This document shows positions 52,403 to 60,967 of a DNA stretch of 64,000 bases, one piece after another. The translations under genes were made by a program, and so were the position numbers. The notes under the pieces were generated by a model. That model did no database searches. It was given only the letters and a program-made list of their open reading frames with translations, and was not told the DNA's origin. How positions within the stretch are numbered: position 1 is the first letter of the stretch; every line of letters starts with the position of its first letter. The DNA lies in assembly GCA_017618715.1 (NCBI GenBank), contig JAFZTS010000067.1, forward strand, positions 1 through 64,000, written 5' to 3'. The stretch comes from Bacteroidales bacterium (lineage in GTDB: Bacteria; Bacteroidota; Bacteroidia; Bacteroidales; UBA3663).

Positions 52403-52498
52403 CTCAAAATCTCATCAAAAATCTATCATCAATCATGAAGGAAAAAATGCTGGAAAACTACTGATAGATTTTTAATATGTATTTTGTTTGATTTTGAG
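52403..52498 (+). other. Long hairpin in the polA leader
   Basis: CTCAAAATC (52403-52411) can pair with GATTTTGAG (52490-52498), and AAAAATCTATCA (52417-52428) with TGATAGATTTTT (52462-52473). Together they form a long stem-loop that ends 20 bases before the polA ATG. No T run follows the outer stem, so it is not a standard terminator. Confidence 0.5.
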
Positions 52499-52518
52499 CG
52501 AAGCGACCTTTAAAGATT

Positions 52519-55500
52519 ATGAAACGCCTTTTCCTCTTAGATGCATACGCGCTGATATTCCGCGCCTACTACGGATTTATCAACAAGCCGCTTGTCAATA
52601 GCAAGGGGCAGGTGACTTCGGCCATCTATGGATTCACCAAGACGCTCCAGGACGTACTCGGAGGACAGAAGATGCCGGAAGCCAAACCCGCTTGGCTCGA
52701 TGAGTCGGGATTATTGCGTCCCGACTGCATTGCCGTGTGCTTCGATCCGAAGGGCGGTACATTTCGACATGCCCAGTTCCCCTCCTACAAGGCACAACGC
52801 GAGGCCACGCCCGAAGACATCATCTTCGCCGTGCCTTGGATAAAGAAGATCATCGAGGCTTATCGCATCCCCATCATCGAAGTGCCTAACTACGAGGCCG
52901 ACGATGTGGTGGGTACGATGTCGCGCCTTGCCGATGAGAGCGGACAGTTCGAGACCTTCATGATGAGCCCTGACAAGGATTATGCCCAGCTCGTCACTGA
53001 CCATAGCGTCATCTTCAAACCGAAATCCTTCGGCCCGGGTTACGAGATCCTCGACGCCGAGGCCGTGCTCAAGAAGTATGGCTTGAAACGCACCTCCCAG
53101 GTCATCGATATGCTGGGCTTGCAGGGCGACTCGGCCGACAACATCCCGGGTTGTCCGGGTGTGGGGCCAAAGACGGCACAGAAACTCATCGAGGATTTCG
53201 ATAGCGTGGAGAATCTGATCGCCACGGTCGAAGCTGCCGCCTCCGAGGGAAAGAAGGAACTTCCCAACCTCAAGAAGGGCATGTTTGCCAAGGTGGCCGA
53301 CAATATCCAACAGATCAAGGACTCGAAATACCTCGCCACCATCTGTCTCGATGTGCCGGGCACCGTGCTTGATGCAGAGGCCCTTAAGGTCGAGACGCCC
53401 GACTATGCCAAGCTCGCAGATATCTTCAACGAGCTCGAGTTCCGCAAGATGCGCGACGAAGTGAAGGCAAAGATAAGCAACGCGTCCCTTTTCGCCGAGC
53501 AGTCTGCGTCCGCCCCAGCGGCTGTTCCCACAGCCACCCCTGCGGCTCCCACAGCCACCCCCGCTTCGCCAGCCGCCCCCGCCACTCCCGCTGCTACCCC
53601 CACGGCTCCCGCTGTTCCAACAGCGTCCTCGTCTCAGCCAAGCTTGGCTGAGAACAGAGGTGCAACCATCCGCGACATCCAAACCAACTACATCATCGCC
53701 GATACGCCCGAAAAGCGCCAGGACCTCGTTTCCGAGCTTTTTTGGACTGCCGAATGGGCTTTCGACACCGAGACGACAAGCCTCAACATCATCGACGCTG
53801 AACTTGTCGGCATCTCGTTCGCCGTGGCCGATCACAAGGCGTGGTATGTGCCCGTACCGGCTGATGAGCAGGAGGCCCGTGCCATCGTCGAGGAGCTTCG
53901 TCCCATCTTCGAGAATGATGCAGCCCTTAAGATAGCGCAGAATGCGAAGTATGACTATTCCATCCTCAAGCGCTATGGCGTCGAGGTGGCTTATCCGCTC
54001 TTCGACACGATGATTGCCCATTATCTGCTCGAGCCGGAGCAGCCTCACAATATGGATTATCTGTCGGAGATCTATTTGGGTTACAAGCCCATTCCGACCA
54101 GTGCGCTCATCGACACCGGCAAGAAGAAAAAGGCTGCTGAGGCCGATCTCGACCTCTTTGCCATGATGGATGCTGCCGAAGACGATGGGAAGCCGATGAC
54201 CATGCGAGACTGCCCCGTGGAGCAGGTGGCCGAGTATTGCTGCGAGGACAGTGACGTGACCTATCAGCTTGCACAGCGGTTCCGTCCGATGCTGAAGAAG
54301 GAGAATCTGCTCAAGCTCTTCACCGAGGTCGAGATGCCGCTTGTGCGTGTCCTGGCGGATATGGAACTTACCGGTGTGCGCCTTGACGTCGGGGCACTTA
54401 CCGAGTCGAAAGCCATCCTTGAGGAGGAGCAGAAGCGATTGGAACAACGTCTGGCCGAAATCGTGGGACATCCGTTCAATCCGCTTTCGCCCAAGGTTGT
54501 GGCTCAGGTGATTTTCGACGAATTGCGTCTCGATCCGAAAGCGAAGAACCGCAGCACGGCTGAAGATGTGCTCGTGCAGCTCAAGAGCCGTCTTGAGAAA
54601 CCCGAGCATCTCGAACTCATCGACGGCATACTGAATTATCGTGGCAACAAGAAACTGCTGGGCACCTACATCGAGGCATTGCCCCAGGAAATCAATCCTC
54701 GCACGCATCGCATCCATTGCCAGTTCAATCAGACCGTCACTGCCACGGGCCGACTCTCGAGCAGCAATCCCAACCTGCAGAACATCCCCATACGTGATGC
54801 TACAGGCCGTGAACTTCGCAAGGCTTTCGTGCCCGACGAGGGCGAGGTCTTCTTCAGTGCCGACTATAGCCAGATCGAACTGCGACTCATGGCACATCTG
54901 AGCCAGGATCCGAATATGGTGGAAGCCTTTCTCGAAGGCGATGATATCCATCGTGCCACGGCTGCCAAGATCTATCATGTGCCCCTCGACCAGGTCACCA
55001 AGCTTGAACGTACCAAGGCAAAGACGGCGAACTTCGGCATCATCTATGGTATCTCGACCTTCGGCTTGGCATCACGTCTCAACATCCCGCGAGGTGAAGC
55101 GAAGCAACTCATCGACGGATATTTCTCGACCTATCCGCGCGTCAAGGAATACATGGACGAAAGTATCCGTGTGGCTCGTGAAAAGGGTTATGTGGAGACT
55201 CTGTTCGGTCGTCGCCGTATGCTCAAGGATATCCACTCGGCCAACGCCACCGTGCGCGGTTATGCCGAGCGCAATGCCATCAATGCACCCATCCAGGGAA
55301 CGGCAGCCGACATCATCAAGATTGCCATGGTGCGTATTTGGGAACGTATTCGCCGTGAGAAGCTCCATGCCAAGCTGTTGATTCAGGTACACGACGAATT
55401 GAACTTCACCGTGCCCCCTCAGGAACTTGAACGTCTGACGAAGGTGGTGCTCGAAGAGATGTCGGGCGTTGTCAATCTCTCCGTCCCGCTCATTGCCGAT

Positions 55501-55536
55501 TGTGGAAGCGGCCCCAATTGGTTAGCAGCACATTAA
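52519..55536 (+). CDS. polA: DNA polymerase I PolA
   Basis: The 1005-residue protein has the 5' nuclease domain (about 1-310, NYEADDVVGTMSRLAD). Next come a low-complexity Ala/Pro/Thr linker (about 331-374) and the 3'-5' exonuclease domain with DTETTSLN at about 415, whose Asp and Glu ligands are intact. The polymerase domain has motif A ADYSQIELRLMAHLS (about 781) and motif C QVHDELNF (about 956). It repairs DNA and removes Okazaki primers. The linker makes the protein longer than the 928-residue E. coli enzyme. Confidence 0.97.
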   Translation: MKRLFLLDAYALIFRAYYGFINKPLVNSKGQVTSAIYGFTKTLQDVLGGQKMPEAKPAWLDESGLLRPDCIAVCFDPKGGTFRHAQFPSYKAQREATPEDIIFAVPWIKKIIEAYRIPIIEVPNYEADDVVGTMSRLADESGQFETFMMSPDKDYAQLVTDHSVIFKPKSFGPGYEILDAEAVLKKYGLKRTSQVIDMLGLQGDSADNIPGCPGVGPKTAQKLIEDFDSVENLIATVEAAASEGKKELPNLKKGMFAKVADNIQQIKDSKYLATICLDVPGTVLDAEALKVETPDYAKLADIFNELEFRKMRDEVKAKISNASLFAEQSASAPAAVPTATPAAPTATPASPAAPATPAATPTAPAVPTASSSQPSLAENRGATIRDIQTNYIIADTPEKRQDLVSELFWTAEWAFDTETTSLNIIDAELVGISFAVADHKAWYVPVPADEQEARAIVEELRPIFENDAALKIAQNAKYDYSILKRYGVEVAYPLFDTMIAHYLLEPEQPHNMDYLSEIYLGYKPIPTSALIDTGKKKKAAEADLDLFAMMDAAEDDGKPMTMRDCPVEQVAEYCCEDSDVTYQLAQRFRPMLKKENLLKLFTEVEMPLVRVLADMELTGVRLDVGALTESKAILEEEQKRLEQRLAEIVGHPFNPLSPKVVAQVIFDELRLDPKAKNRSTAEDVLVQLKSRLEKPEHLELIDGILNYRGNKKLLGTYIEALPQEINPRTHRIHCQFNQTVTATGRLSSSNPNLQNIPIRDATGRELRKAFVPDEGEVFFSADYSQIELRLMAHLSQDPNMVEAFLEGDDIHRATAAKIYHVPLDQVTKLERTKAKTANFGIIYGISTFGLASRLNIPRGEAKQLIDGYFSTYPRVKEYMDESIRVAREKGYVETLFGRRRMLKDIHSANATVRGYAERNAINAPIQGTAADIIKIAMVRIWERIRREKLHAKLLIQVHDELNFTVPPQELERLTKVVLEEMSGVVNLSVPLIADCGSGPNWLAAH

Positions 55537-55539
55537 AGT

Positions 55540-56394
55540 ATGCTTTGCGATAAGATTCTTGAAGACCGCGAATTCGGACACCTGTACATCATTGTCAATG
55601 CGCGGGCGGTGCGATATACGTTCCGTCCGGCCAATGACGGCACCAAGCAGATAGGTATTCGCGTGACGGTGCCAACTCGCTATGATCTGAAGGACGTGTT
55701 GCAGTCGGTCGAAAGGATGCGTCCTCAGTTGAATGCGATGTTGCAGAAGTGTCAGGCATCCAAGTCCGAAGCCAAGAAGCAAACGCATATCGATTGGGAC
55801 TTTCGCATTGAGTCCGACTGTTTGCATATCTCTTTTGTCAAAGGAACGAGTCAGAAGGTCCTTTTTCATAAGGAAGCCGCCCAGATCGACAGGAATGAGC
55901 AGGGTGAAGACATTGTTTTGAAGCCCGCTGTATTGCAATTTGTTTGTCCTCCCGATTTCGATTTTGATAAAGGTGACAGACAAGCAATGTTTGAGCGTGC
56001 AATCATTGAAGGCGTCCGATTGCATGCCAAGATTCAGTTGTTGCCTCGATTACTGGCGTATGCCAACCGTTACGGCATCCAACTGAAAGAGGTCAAGATC
56101 AATAGCAGCAAGGGCCGATGGGGGAGTTGCTCGCTTCACAAGAAGCGCACACTCCTGAAAACCCAGATACTTCACAACATCAATCTTTCGCTCTTCACGC
56201 TGCTCTTGCCGATGCATCTGCAGAAGCTGATTCTCCTTCACGAGCTCACGCATACCTTTTACATGGATCACAGCCCAGCTTTTCATGCCAAACTCGATGC
56301 TTGGCTCGGAGGGAAGGAGGCAGAGCTTGAGAAAGAGCTGAAAAAGTACAAGACCACGATATTCTCATTTGTCAAAGATGTCAAGCCAAAATAA
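55540..56394 (+). CDS. YgjP-like metal-dependent hydrolase (M48/DUF45 type)
   Basis: The 284-residue protein has the zinc motif HELTHTFYMDHSPAFH (His234, Glu235, His238 and a third His downstream). A preceding KINSSKGRWGSCS block is typical of YgjP/SprT-like DUF45 proteins. Family members are described as metallopeptidases or nucleotide hydrolases; the activity here is not known. The gene begins 3 bases after polA stops, so it is probably co-transcribed with it. A hairpin terminator overlaps its stop region. Confidence 0.8.
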   Translation: MLCDKILEDREFGHLYIIVNARAVRYTFRPANDGTKQIGIRVTVPTRYDLKDVLQSVERMRPQLNAMLQKCQASKSEAKKQTHIDWDFRIESDCLHISFVKGTSQKVLFHKEAAQIDRNEQGEDIVLKPAVLQFVCPPDFDFDKGDRQAMFERAIIEGVRLHAKIQLLPRLLAYANRYGIQLKEVKINSSKGRWGSCSLHKKRTLLKTQILHNINLSLFTLLLPMHLQKLILLHELTHTFYMDHSPAFHAKLDAWLGGKEAELEKELKKYKTTIFSFVKDVKPK

Positions 56395-56396
56395 AA

Positions 56397-56430
56397 AATA
56401 CACCCCGAATTCAGGGTGTATTATTTATTT
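56397..56430 (+). terminator. Terminator after the YgjP-like gene
   Basis: AATACACCC (56397-56405) pairs with GGGTGTATT (56414-56422) around an 8-base loop, followed by ATTTATTTT. It begins just after the stop codon at 56392-56394. Confidence 0.75.
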
Positions 56431-56438
56431 TCACATCG

Positions 56439-56731
56439 GTCCAATTCACGATCGTAAATTGGACATTTCCAATCGTGAGCGTCCAATTCTGAATCGTAAA
56501 TTGGACCCGTCCAATCGTATCGGTCCAATTCTCTAACGTAAATTGGACCCGTCCAATCGCGTCAGTCCAATTCTCGAACGTAAATTGGACCCATCCAATC
56601 GTGTCGGTCCAATTCACAATCGTAAATTGGACCCGTCCAATCGCATCGGTCCAATTCCCGAACGTAAATTGGACCCATCCAATCGCGTCGGTCCAATTCA
56701 CTAACGTAAATTGGACCGATACGATTTTTGC
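56439..56731. repeat. Seven-copy 42-bp palindromic tandem repeat
   Basis: Units begin at 56439, 56481, 56523, 56565, 56607, 56649 and 56691, exactly 42 bases apart. Each contains GTCCAATT, a 10-base partly variable loop and AATTGGAC, so it can form a hairpin. A third half-site (G/A)TCCAATCG follows. The variable bases sit mainly in the loop and at two positions near the unit end. Because 42 is a multiple of three, the minus strand reads a 14-residue repeat of the form VQFTxxNWTD(A/T)IG(R/W) through all seven copies. The plus strand reads a similar peptide but has a stop in the second copy. The array fills the gap between two convergent genes. Confidence 0.92.
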
Positions 56732-56738
56732 AAAATTA

Positions 56739-58460
56739 TTAGAATCCGCTCCAGAACATGCGCCAGTATTGGCGATAGAGTTCGTCCCAACGGAGGACGG
56801 TGGCACCGATGAAATCGGAGGTGTAGCCGTTGAGGAACTCGATGGCCGCTTGGTCAGGGTCGTCGGAAGTGGTGGTGGAGCGAAGGATGCCCATATATTG
56901 CTGCTCTACGAAAGGAATTTCTCGTTCTGCCTTGTCGAGGAAGTAATTGCGTGCCGATTCGAGGTCCTTGCGGCAGTCGCCCCAGCGAACGGTGGCGAGT
57001 TTGTTGGCCTGACGATAGTGCCAGACGAGTGCATCGTCGCGATAGCGGTGCTGACCGCAGACCTGCAGCATCTTGGGCAGCGTGGTGGTGCCGCAGAAGA
57101 TGGGGAAGCGTGGCGACTGGCCGGGATTGTCGAGCGACATCCAGCAGATGCCGCCCACGGCATCGGGAAGCCAGCCTCGCAGTTGGATGACGGTCGAGTA
57201 GGCACATTGAGGCACAGCTACGGTGCGTACCCAATGCCAATCGTTGTCGCCCGTCAAGGCATAGAGTGTATTGATGAGGCGGCTGTTCATCCATGGGTTG
57301 GCGATAGATGAGATGATGCTGTCCTCGCTTGCCCATGGCTTCTTGCCGGCCAGGTCGCGGCTTGCCTTGGGGATGCGCATCTTCTGGGTTAGGTCAAGGG
57401 TGGAATCGCCTTCATACCATGTGCCGATCAGGTTGATGACCTTGCGGTAGGAGACGAGCGAATCGGGACGGAAGCTGACAGGCAGTTCGTCCATCGTGTC
57501 GTTGAAACCCAGCGATGGAGCCAGTTGCTGCATAATGTAGAGTTCGCGCGTGGAATAGTTCTTGGGCTCATCGAAGTAGTTGACACCGCTGTAGGCGCGC
57601 CAGAACGAGAACTCGGTGGAGCCGTCCCAGAACCCGAGCTTGCGGGCTACGTCGAAGACATTCTGCGAAGCCATCTGCGTATCGGAGACGAGGGGTGCGT
57701 AGGCAGGCTTCTTTCCCTTCTTCGCCTTTACAGGCTTGGTGGGAGGCGTGAGCGTGCTGAGTGAACCGATGCGACTGATATTGGCCGAGACGCAAACCTC
57801 ATCATCGGGAATGCGCTGGGCTGCCCATACGCCACCTACTTGGTCGGGTCCTTCGCCCAATGCCTCGAAGATCCATGCCTCGTCGGTATCGGCAATCGTC
57901 AGACATTCGCCCGAATCGCCATATCCGTACTCGTGGATGAGTTGGCCCATGAGGAGAATGGCCTCGCGCGCCTTGGTGCAGCGTTGCAAAGCCACACGGC
58001 AAAGCTCTTCGATCATGAACATGCCCTCCTTGTTTTCGAGCGTGTCACGTCCCGTGAAGGTGGTCTCTCCGATGCCGAGCTGATGCTCGTTAAGGCAGGG
58101 ATAGGCCGTGTCGAGGTAGCGATAGGTGTGTCCGGCAGGTTGCGGTATCTGTCCCTTGACCTTGACACCGTCCTTCGAATCGGGATATTCGGTGTGCATT
58201 CGCCCCTCGTAGATATCCATCACGGTGTCGCGTTCGAAGTCGGCAGCCGGCACCCAACGCATCCAGGTGCGGTACCATGAGTCGCAGTTGTGGCTGGTGA
58301 TGACCGAGCCATCGGTTGAGGCCTTTCGGCCCACGAGGATGCTGGTGCAGTTATCGCCCAGCTGTGTTTCTTGTCCAGCCGACGGTTGGGCAGAAACACT
58401 AACGGCACAGAACAATGTCCATGCCGTCAGAGTGATTATCGTAATGAGATTTTTCATCAT
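56739..58460 (-). CDS. C69 family dipeptidase
   Basis: The 573-residue protein has a signal peptide (to about VSAQPS). The C69 core opens GDNCTSILVGRKASTDGSVI, where Cys38 is the presumed nucleophile. Later family segments include HQLGIGETTFTG and EAWIFEALGEGPDQVGGVWA-like sequence. C69 peptidases are Ntn hydrolases that cleave dipeptides, first known from lactobacilli PepD. It may take part in periplasmic peptide use. It follows the FKBP-like gene by 6 bases and ends next to the 42-bp repeat array. A second ATG lies one codon inside (58457). Confidence 0.9.
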   Translation of the reverse strand: MMKNLITIITLTAWTLFCAVSVSAQPSAGQETQLGDNCTSILVGRKASTDGSVITSHNCDSWYRTWMRWVPAADFERDTVMDIYEGRMHTEYPDSKDGVKVKGQIPQPAGHTYRYLDTAYPCLNEHQLGIGETTFTGRDTLENKEGMFMIEELCRVALQRCTKAREAILLMGQLIHEYGYGDSGECLTIADTDEAWIFEALGEGPDQVGGVWAAQRIPDDEVCVSANISRIGSLSTLTPPTKPVKAKKGKKPAYAPLVSDTQMASQNVFDVARKLGFWDGSTEFSFWRAYSGVNYFDEPKNYSTRELYIMQQLAPSLGFNDTMDELPVSFRPDSLVSYRKVINLIGTWYEGDSTLDLTQKMRIPKASRDLAGKKPWASEDSIISSIANPWMNSRLINTLYALTGDNDWHWVRTVAVPQCAYSTVIQLRGWLPDAVGGICWMSLDNPGQSPRFPIFCGTTTLPKMLQVCGQHRYRDDALVWHYRQANKLATVRWGDCRKDLESARNYFLDKAEREIPFVEQQYMGILRSTTTSDDPDQAAIEFLNGYTSDFIGATVLRWDELYRQYWRMFWSGF

Positions 58461-58466
58461 GATATT

Positions 58467-59174
58467 TTATTCGGTCTTCTTTGGCTCCACATTACCGCCC
58501 CATGAGGTGATGTCGCAAAGCTCGATGCGGAAGAAGAGATTGGAATAAGGATTGATGTTCGAACCACTGCCGCTTTGGCCGTAAGCCAGGAACCAGGGAA
58601 TCATGCAGACAACGTGATCGCCGATATACATCTGCTGCAGGATGTCGCCCCAGCCGGTGATGACAGCGTTTGGCGTGAAGCCCGAGTAGTACATTACTTG
58701 ATAGGACTCGATGGTATCAGCCTTCAGCGGGCTGTCTTCGGCAGCAGCGAAGAACAATGAGTCGAGGATGCCACCGGGATTGCGCAGATACTCCTTTGAC
58801 CAGCCGCCCTGACGCTTGACCGTAGCAAAGAGCGAATCGGTCTGGAAAAGCGTATAATGGACGCTGAGCGTGCTCGTTGAGTAGGGACGGTAGTCCTTGC
58901 GTGGATTGAGGTTGCGCAGGCTGTCGATGTTGGCGTGCTTCACGTAGTGAACGAAGCTGGGATAGTACTGCGGCTCCTTGAGCGACTGCACCGCATGGTT
59001 GAAGTAGGTGAGGGCCGAGTCACTGCTTTGCGCCGAAGCGAACAACTCGGTAACTGCGTTGTTCTCGTCGCGCCAACCGTAATACTCGGTGTAATCTACA
59101 TCGTCATCGTCGTTGCAGGCCAGCATCAGCGGCATCGCCACTACAGCGAGCAGTAAATATAGTATCTTTTTCAA
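58467..59174 (-). CDS. FKBP-like peptidyl-prolyl isomerase lipoprotein
   Basis: The 235-residue protein has a lipobox (LMLAC, Cys20) followed by a run of Asp. The C-terminal half has the FKBP pattern: AVITGWGDILQQMYIGDHVV, CMIPWFLAYGQSG, and YSNLFFRIELCDI. The start is TTG at 59174, fixed by the in-frame TAA immediately upstream and by the need for a lipoprotein signal (the next Met is only six residues from the Cys). The TTG belongs to a TTAATTG repeat. The gene sits between glyS and the C69 dipeptidase, all on the minus strand. Confidence 0.78.
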   Translation of the reverse strand: MKKILYLLLAVVAMPLMLACNDDDDVDYTEYYGWRDENNAVTELFASAQSSDSALTYFNHAVQSLKEPQYYPSFVHYVKHANIDSLRNLNPRKDYRPYSTSTLSVHYTLFQTDSLFATVKRQGGWSKEYLRNPGGILDSLFFAAAEDSPLKADTIESYQVMYYSGFTPNAVITGWGDILQQMYIGDHVVCMIPWFLAYGQSGSGSNINPYSNLFFRIELCDITSWGGNVEPKKTE

Positions 59175-59205
59175 TTAACAATTAACAATTAACAGTTAAC
59201 AATGC
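59172..59205 (-). repeat. GTTAATTG repeat supplying the FKBP start
   Basis: On the minus strand GTTAACTGTTAATTGTTAATTG-type units run from the glyS stop to the FKBP start. The last TTAATTG supplies TAA-TTG in frame, the TTG being the start codon. Confidence 0.75.
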
Positions 59206-59206
59206 C

Positions 59207-60754
59207 TTAGTCGTTCTCAATCTTACGAAGCAAAGAAGAGATGTTCACCGAGTCACCGATGATCTTGTGGAGGTCGGCGATAGCTACGCGCTCCTGCTCC
59301 ATAGTGTCGCGGAAGCGGAGGGTAACGGTGTTGTCCTCGAGGGTCTGTCCGTCAACAGTAACGCAATAGGGCGTGCCGATGGCGTCCTGACGACGATAGC
59401 GCTTGCCGATGGAATCCTTCACTTCGATCTGGCAGGTGTAGTCGTAACGAAGCTCGCGGAGGATCTCCTCGGCCTTCTCCGGCAGACCGTCCTTGTTGAC
59501 GAGTGGCAGGATGGCCACCTTGACAGGAGCCAATGCGGGTGGCAAGGCAAGAACTACGCGACGCTCGCCATTGACCTCCTCCTCACGATAGGCACCGGCC
59601 ATGATGCTGAGGAACATGCGATCGACACCGATAGAGGTCTCGATGACGTAGGGAACGAATGACTCGCGGGTCTCGGGGTCGAAGTACTCGATCTTCTTGC
59701 CGCTGTACTTGGCGTGCTGCGAGAGGTCGAAGTTCGTGCGGGAATGGATACCCTCCACCTCCTTGAAGCCGAATGGCATGTTGAACTCGATATCGGTGGC
59801 AGCATTGGCGTAGTGAGCCAGCTTCTCGTGATCGTGGTAGCGATACATGGCATCACCGAAGCCGAGAGCCTTGTGCCAGGCAAGACGGGTCTTCTTCCAC
59901 TTGGCAAACCAATCAAGCTCGGTGCCGGGCTTGATGAAGAACTGCATCTCCATCTGCTCGAACTCGCGCATACGGAAGATGAACTGGCGTGCTACGATCT
60001 CGTTGCGGAAAGCCTTGCCGATCTGGGCAATGCCGAAAGGCAGCTTCATGCGGCCCGACTTCTGTACGTTGAGGTAATTGACGAAGATACCCTGTGCGGT
60101 CTCTGGACGAAGATAGATCTTCATGGCACCGTCAGCTGTGGAACCCATCTCGGTGGAGAACATGAGGTTGAACTGACGCACGTCGGTCCAGTTGCGGGTG
60201 CCGCTGATGGGGCAGACGATCTCCTCGTCGAGGATAATCTGCTTCAGTTCCTCGAGGTCCATCTTGTTCATGGCATCGCTATAGCGCTGATGCAGGGCAT
60301 CCCACTTGGCCTGATGTTCAAGTACACGGCCATTGGTGGCACGGAACTGAGCCTCGTCGAAAGCCTCGCCGAAACGCTTGCGGGCCTTCTCGACCTCCTT
60401 GTTGATCTTGTCCTCAATCTTGGCAAGCTGTTCCTCGATGAGCACATCGGCACGATAGCGCTTCTTGGAGTCGCGGTTGTCGATAAGCGGGTCATTGAAT
60501 GCATCGACGTGGCCCGAAGCCTTCCAGACTGTCGGGTGCATGAAGATGGCGGCATCGATGCCCACGATGTTCTCGTGGAGCTTGGTCATAGCCTCCCACC
60601 AGTAGCGCTTGATATTGTTCTTGAGTTCGACGCCGTTCTGTCCGTAGTCATAGACTGCGCCCAGTCCGTCATAGATTTCACTCGAAGGGAAAACGAAGCC
60701 ATACTCCTTGCAGTGGGACACCAGCTTCTTGAAAACATCTTCCTGATTTGCCAT
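59207..60754 (-). CDS. glyS: Glycine-tRNA ligase, single-chain type GlyS
   Basis: The 515-residue protein is the alpha2-type class II synthetase, not the GlyQ/GlyS pair of E. coli. Visible motifs include motif 2 RQFIFRMREFEQMEMQFF, YLRPETAQGIFVNYLNV and motif 3 SIGVDRMFLSIM. The C-terminal anticodon-binding domain has PLVNKDGLPEKAEEILREL. It charges tRNA-Gly. A candidate -7 element TAACTTTG (60827-60834) lies upstream, and a TTGTTAATTG-type repeat sits in its leader (60765-60796). Confidence 0.95.
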   Translation of the reverse strand: MANQEDVFKKLVSHCKEYGFVFPSSEIYDGLGAVYDYGQNGVELKNNIKRYWWEAMTKLHENIVGIDAAIFMHPTVWKASGHVDAFNDPLIDNRDSKKRYRADVLIEEQLAKIEDKINKEVEKARKRFGEAFDEAQFRATNGRVLEHQAKWDALHQRYSDAMNKMDLEELKQIILDEEIVCPISGTRNWTDVRQFNLMFSTEMGSTADGAMKIYLRPETAQGIFVNYLNVQKSGRMKLPFGIAQIGKAFRNEIVARQFIFRMREFEQMEMQFFIKPGTELDWFAKWKKTRLAWHKALGFGDAMYRYHDHEKLAHYANAATDIEFNMPFGFKEVEGIHSRTNFDLSQHAKYSGKKIEYFDPETRESFVPYVIETSIGVDRMFLSIMAGAYREEEVNGERRVVLALPPALAPVKVAILPLVNKDGLPEKAEEILRELRYDYTCQIEVKDSIGKRYRRQDAIGTPYCVTVDGQTLEDNTVTLRFRDTMEQERVAIADLHKIIGDSVNISSLLRKIEND

Positions 60755-60764
60755 ATTTTATTGA

Positions 60765-60796
60765 ATTAATAATTAACAATTAACAAATAACAATTG
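60765..60796 (-). repeat. TTGTTAATTG-type repeat in the glyS leader
   Basis: On the minus strand the leader reads CAATTGTTATTTGTTAATTG and TTAATTATTAATTC units in the sense of glyS, ending 11 bases before its ATG. Confidence 0.6.
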
Positions 60797-60826
60797 GTTG
60801 TTACGCAATTATCACTAAAAACGGCG

Positions 60827-60834
60827 CAAAGTTA
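60827..60834 (-). promoter_or_regulatory. Possible -7 element of the glyS operon
   Basis: Minus-strand TAACTTTG matches TAnnTTTG about 75 bases before the ATG at 60754. No clear -33 element. Confidence 0.4.
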
Positions 60835-60928
60835 CAAAAAAACTGTGAAAGTTGAAAATATTTTGTCGTTTTTTTAGTCTTTTTGTCTTTTTTTGTCCCG
60901 AAAATTAGGATATTTCAAAATGTATTTG

Positions 60929-60936
60929 TATATTTG
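60929..60936 (+). promoter_or_regulatory. Possible -7 element of the second GH28 gene
   Basis: TATATTTG matches the -7 consensus 32 bases before the ATG at 60968. The nearest upstream TTTG is too far away (about 33 bases), so the -33 element is missing or weak. Confidence 0.4.
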
Positions 60937-60967
60937 CAGCAAATTAACACACTCTTTTTCACACATT

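Noticed and set aside
52711-54978. Minus-strand open frame of 755 residues
   Set aside because: It is the antisense shadow of polA, including a Gly/Ser-rich image of the Ala/Pro linker.
56411-56806. Minus-strand open frame of 131 residues across the 42-bp repeats
   Set aside because: Its only ATG lies within the dipeptidase gene in another frame, and its stop lies within the YgjP terminator. I keep the repeat as an element and do not call a gene.
56601-57311. Plus-strand open frame of 236 residues starting in the 42-bp repeats
   Set aside because: After the repeats it runs antisense through the dipeptidase coding region and has no family signal of its own.
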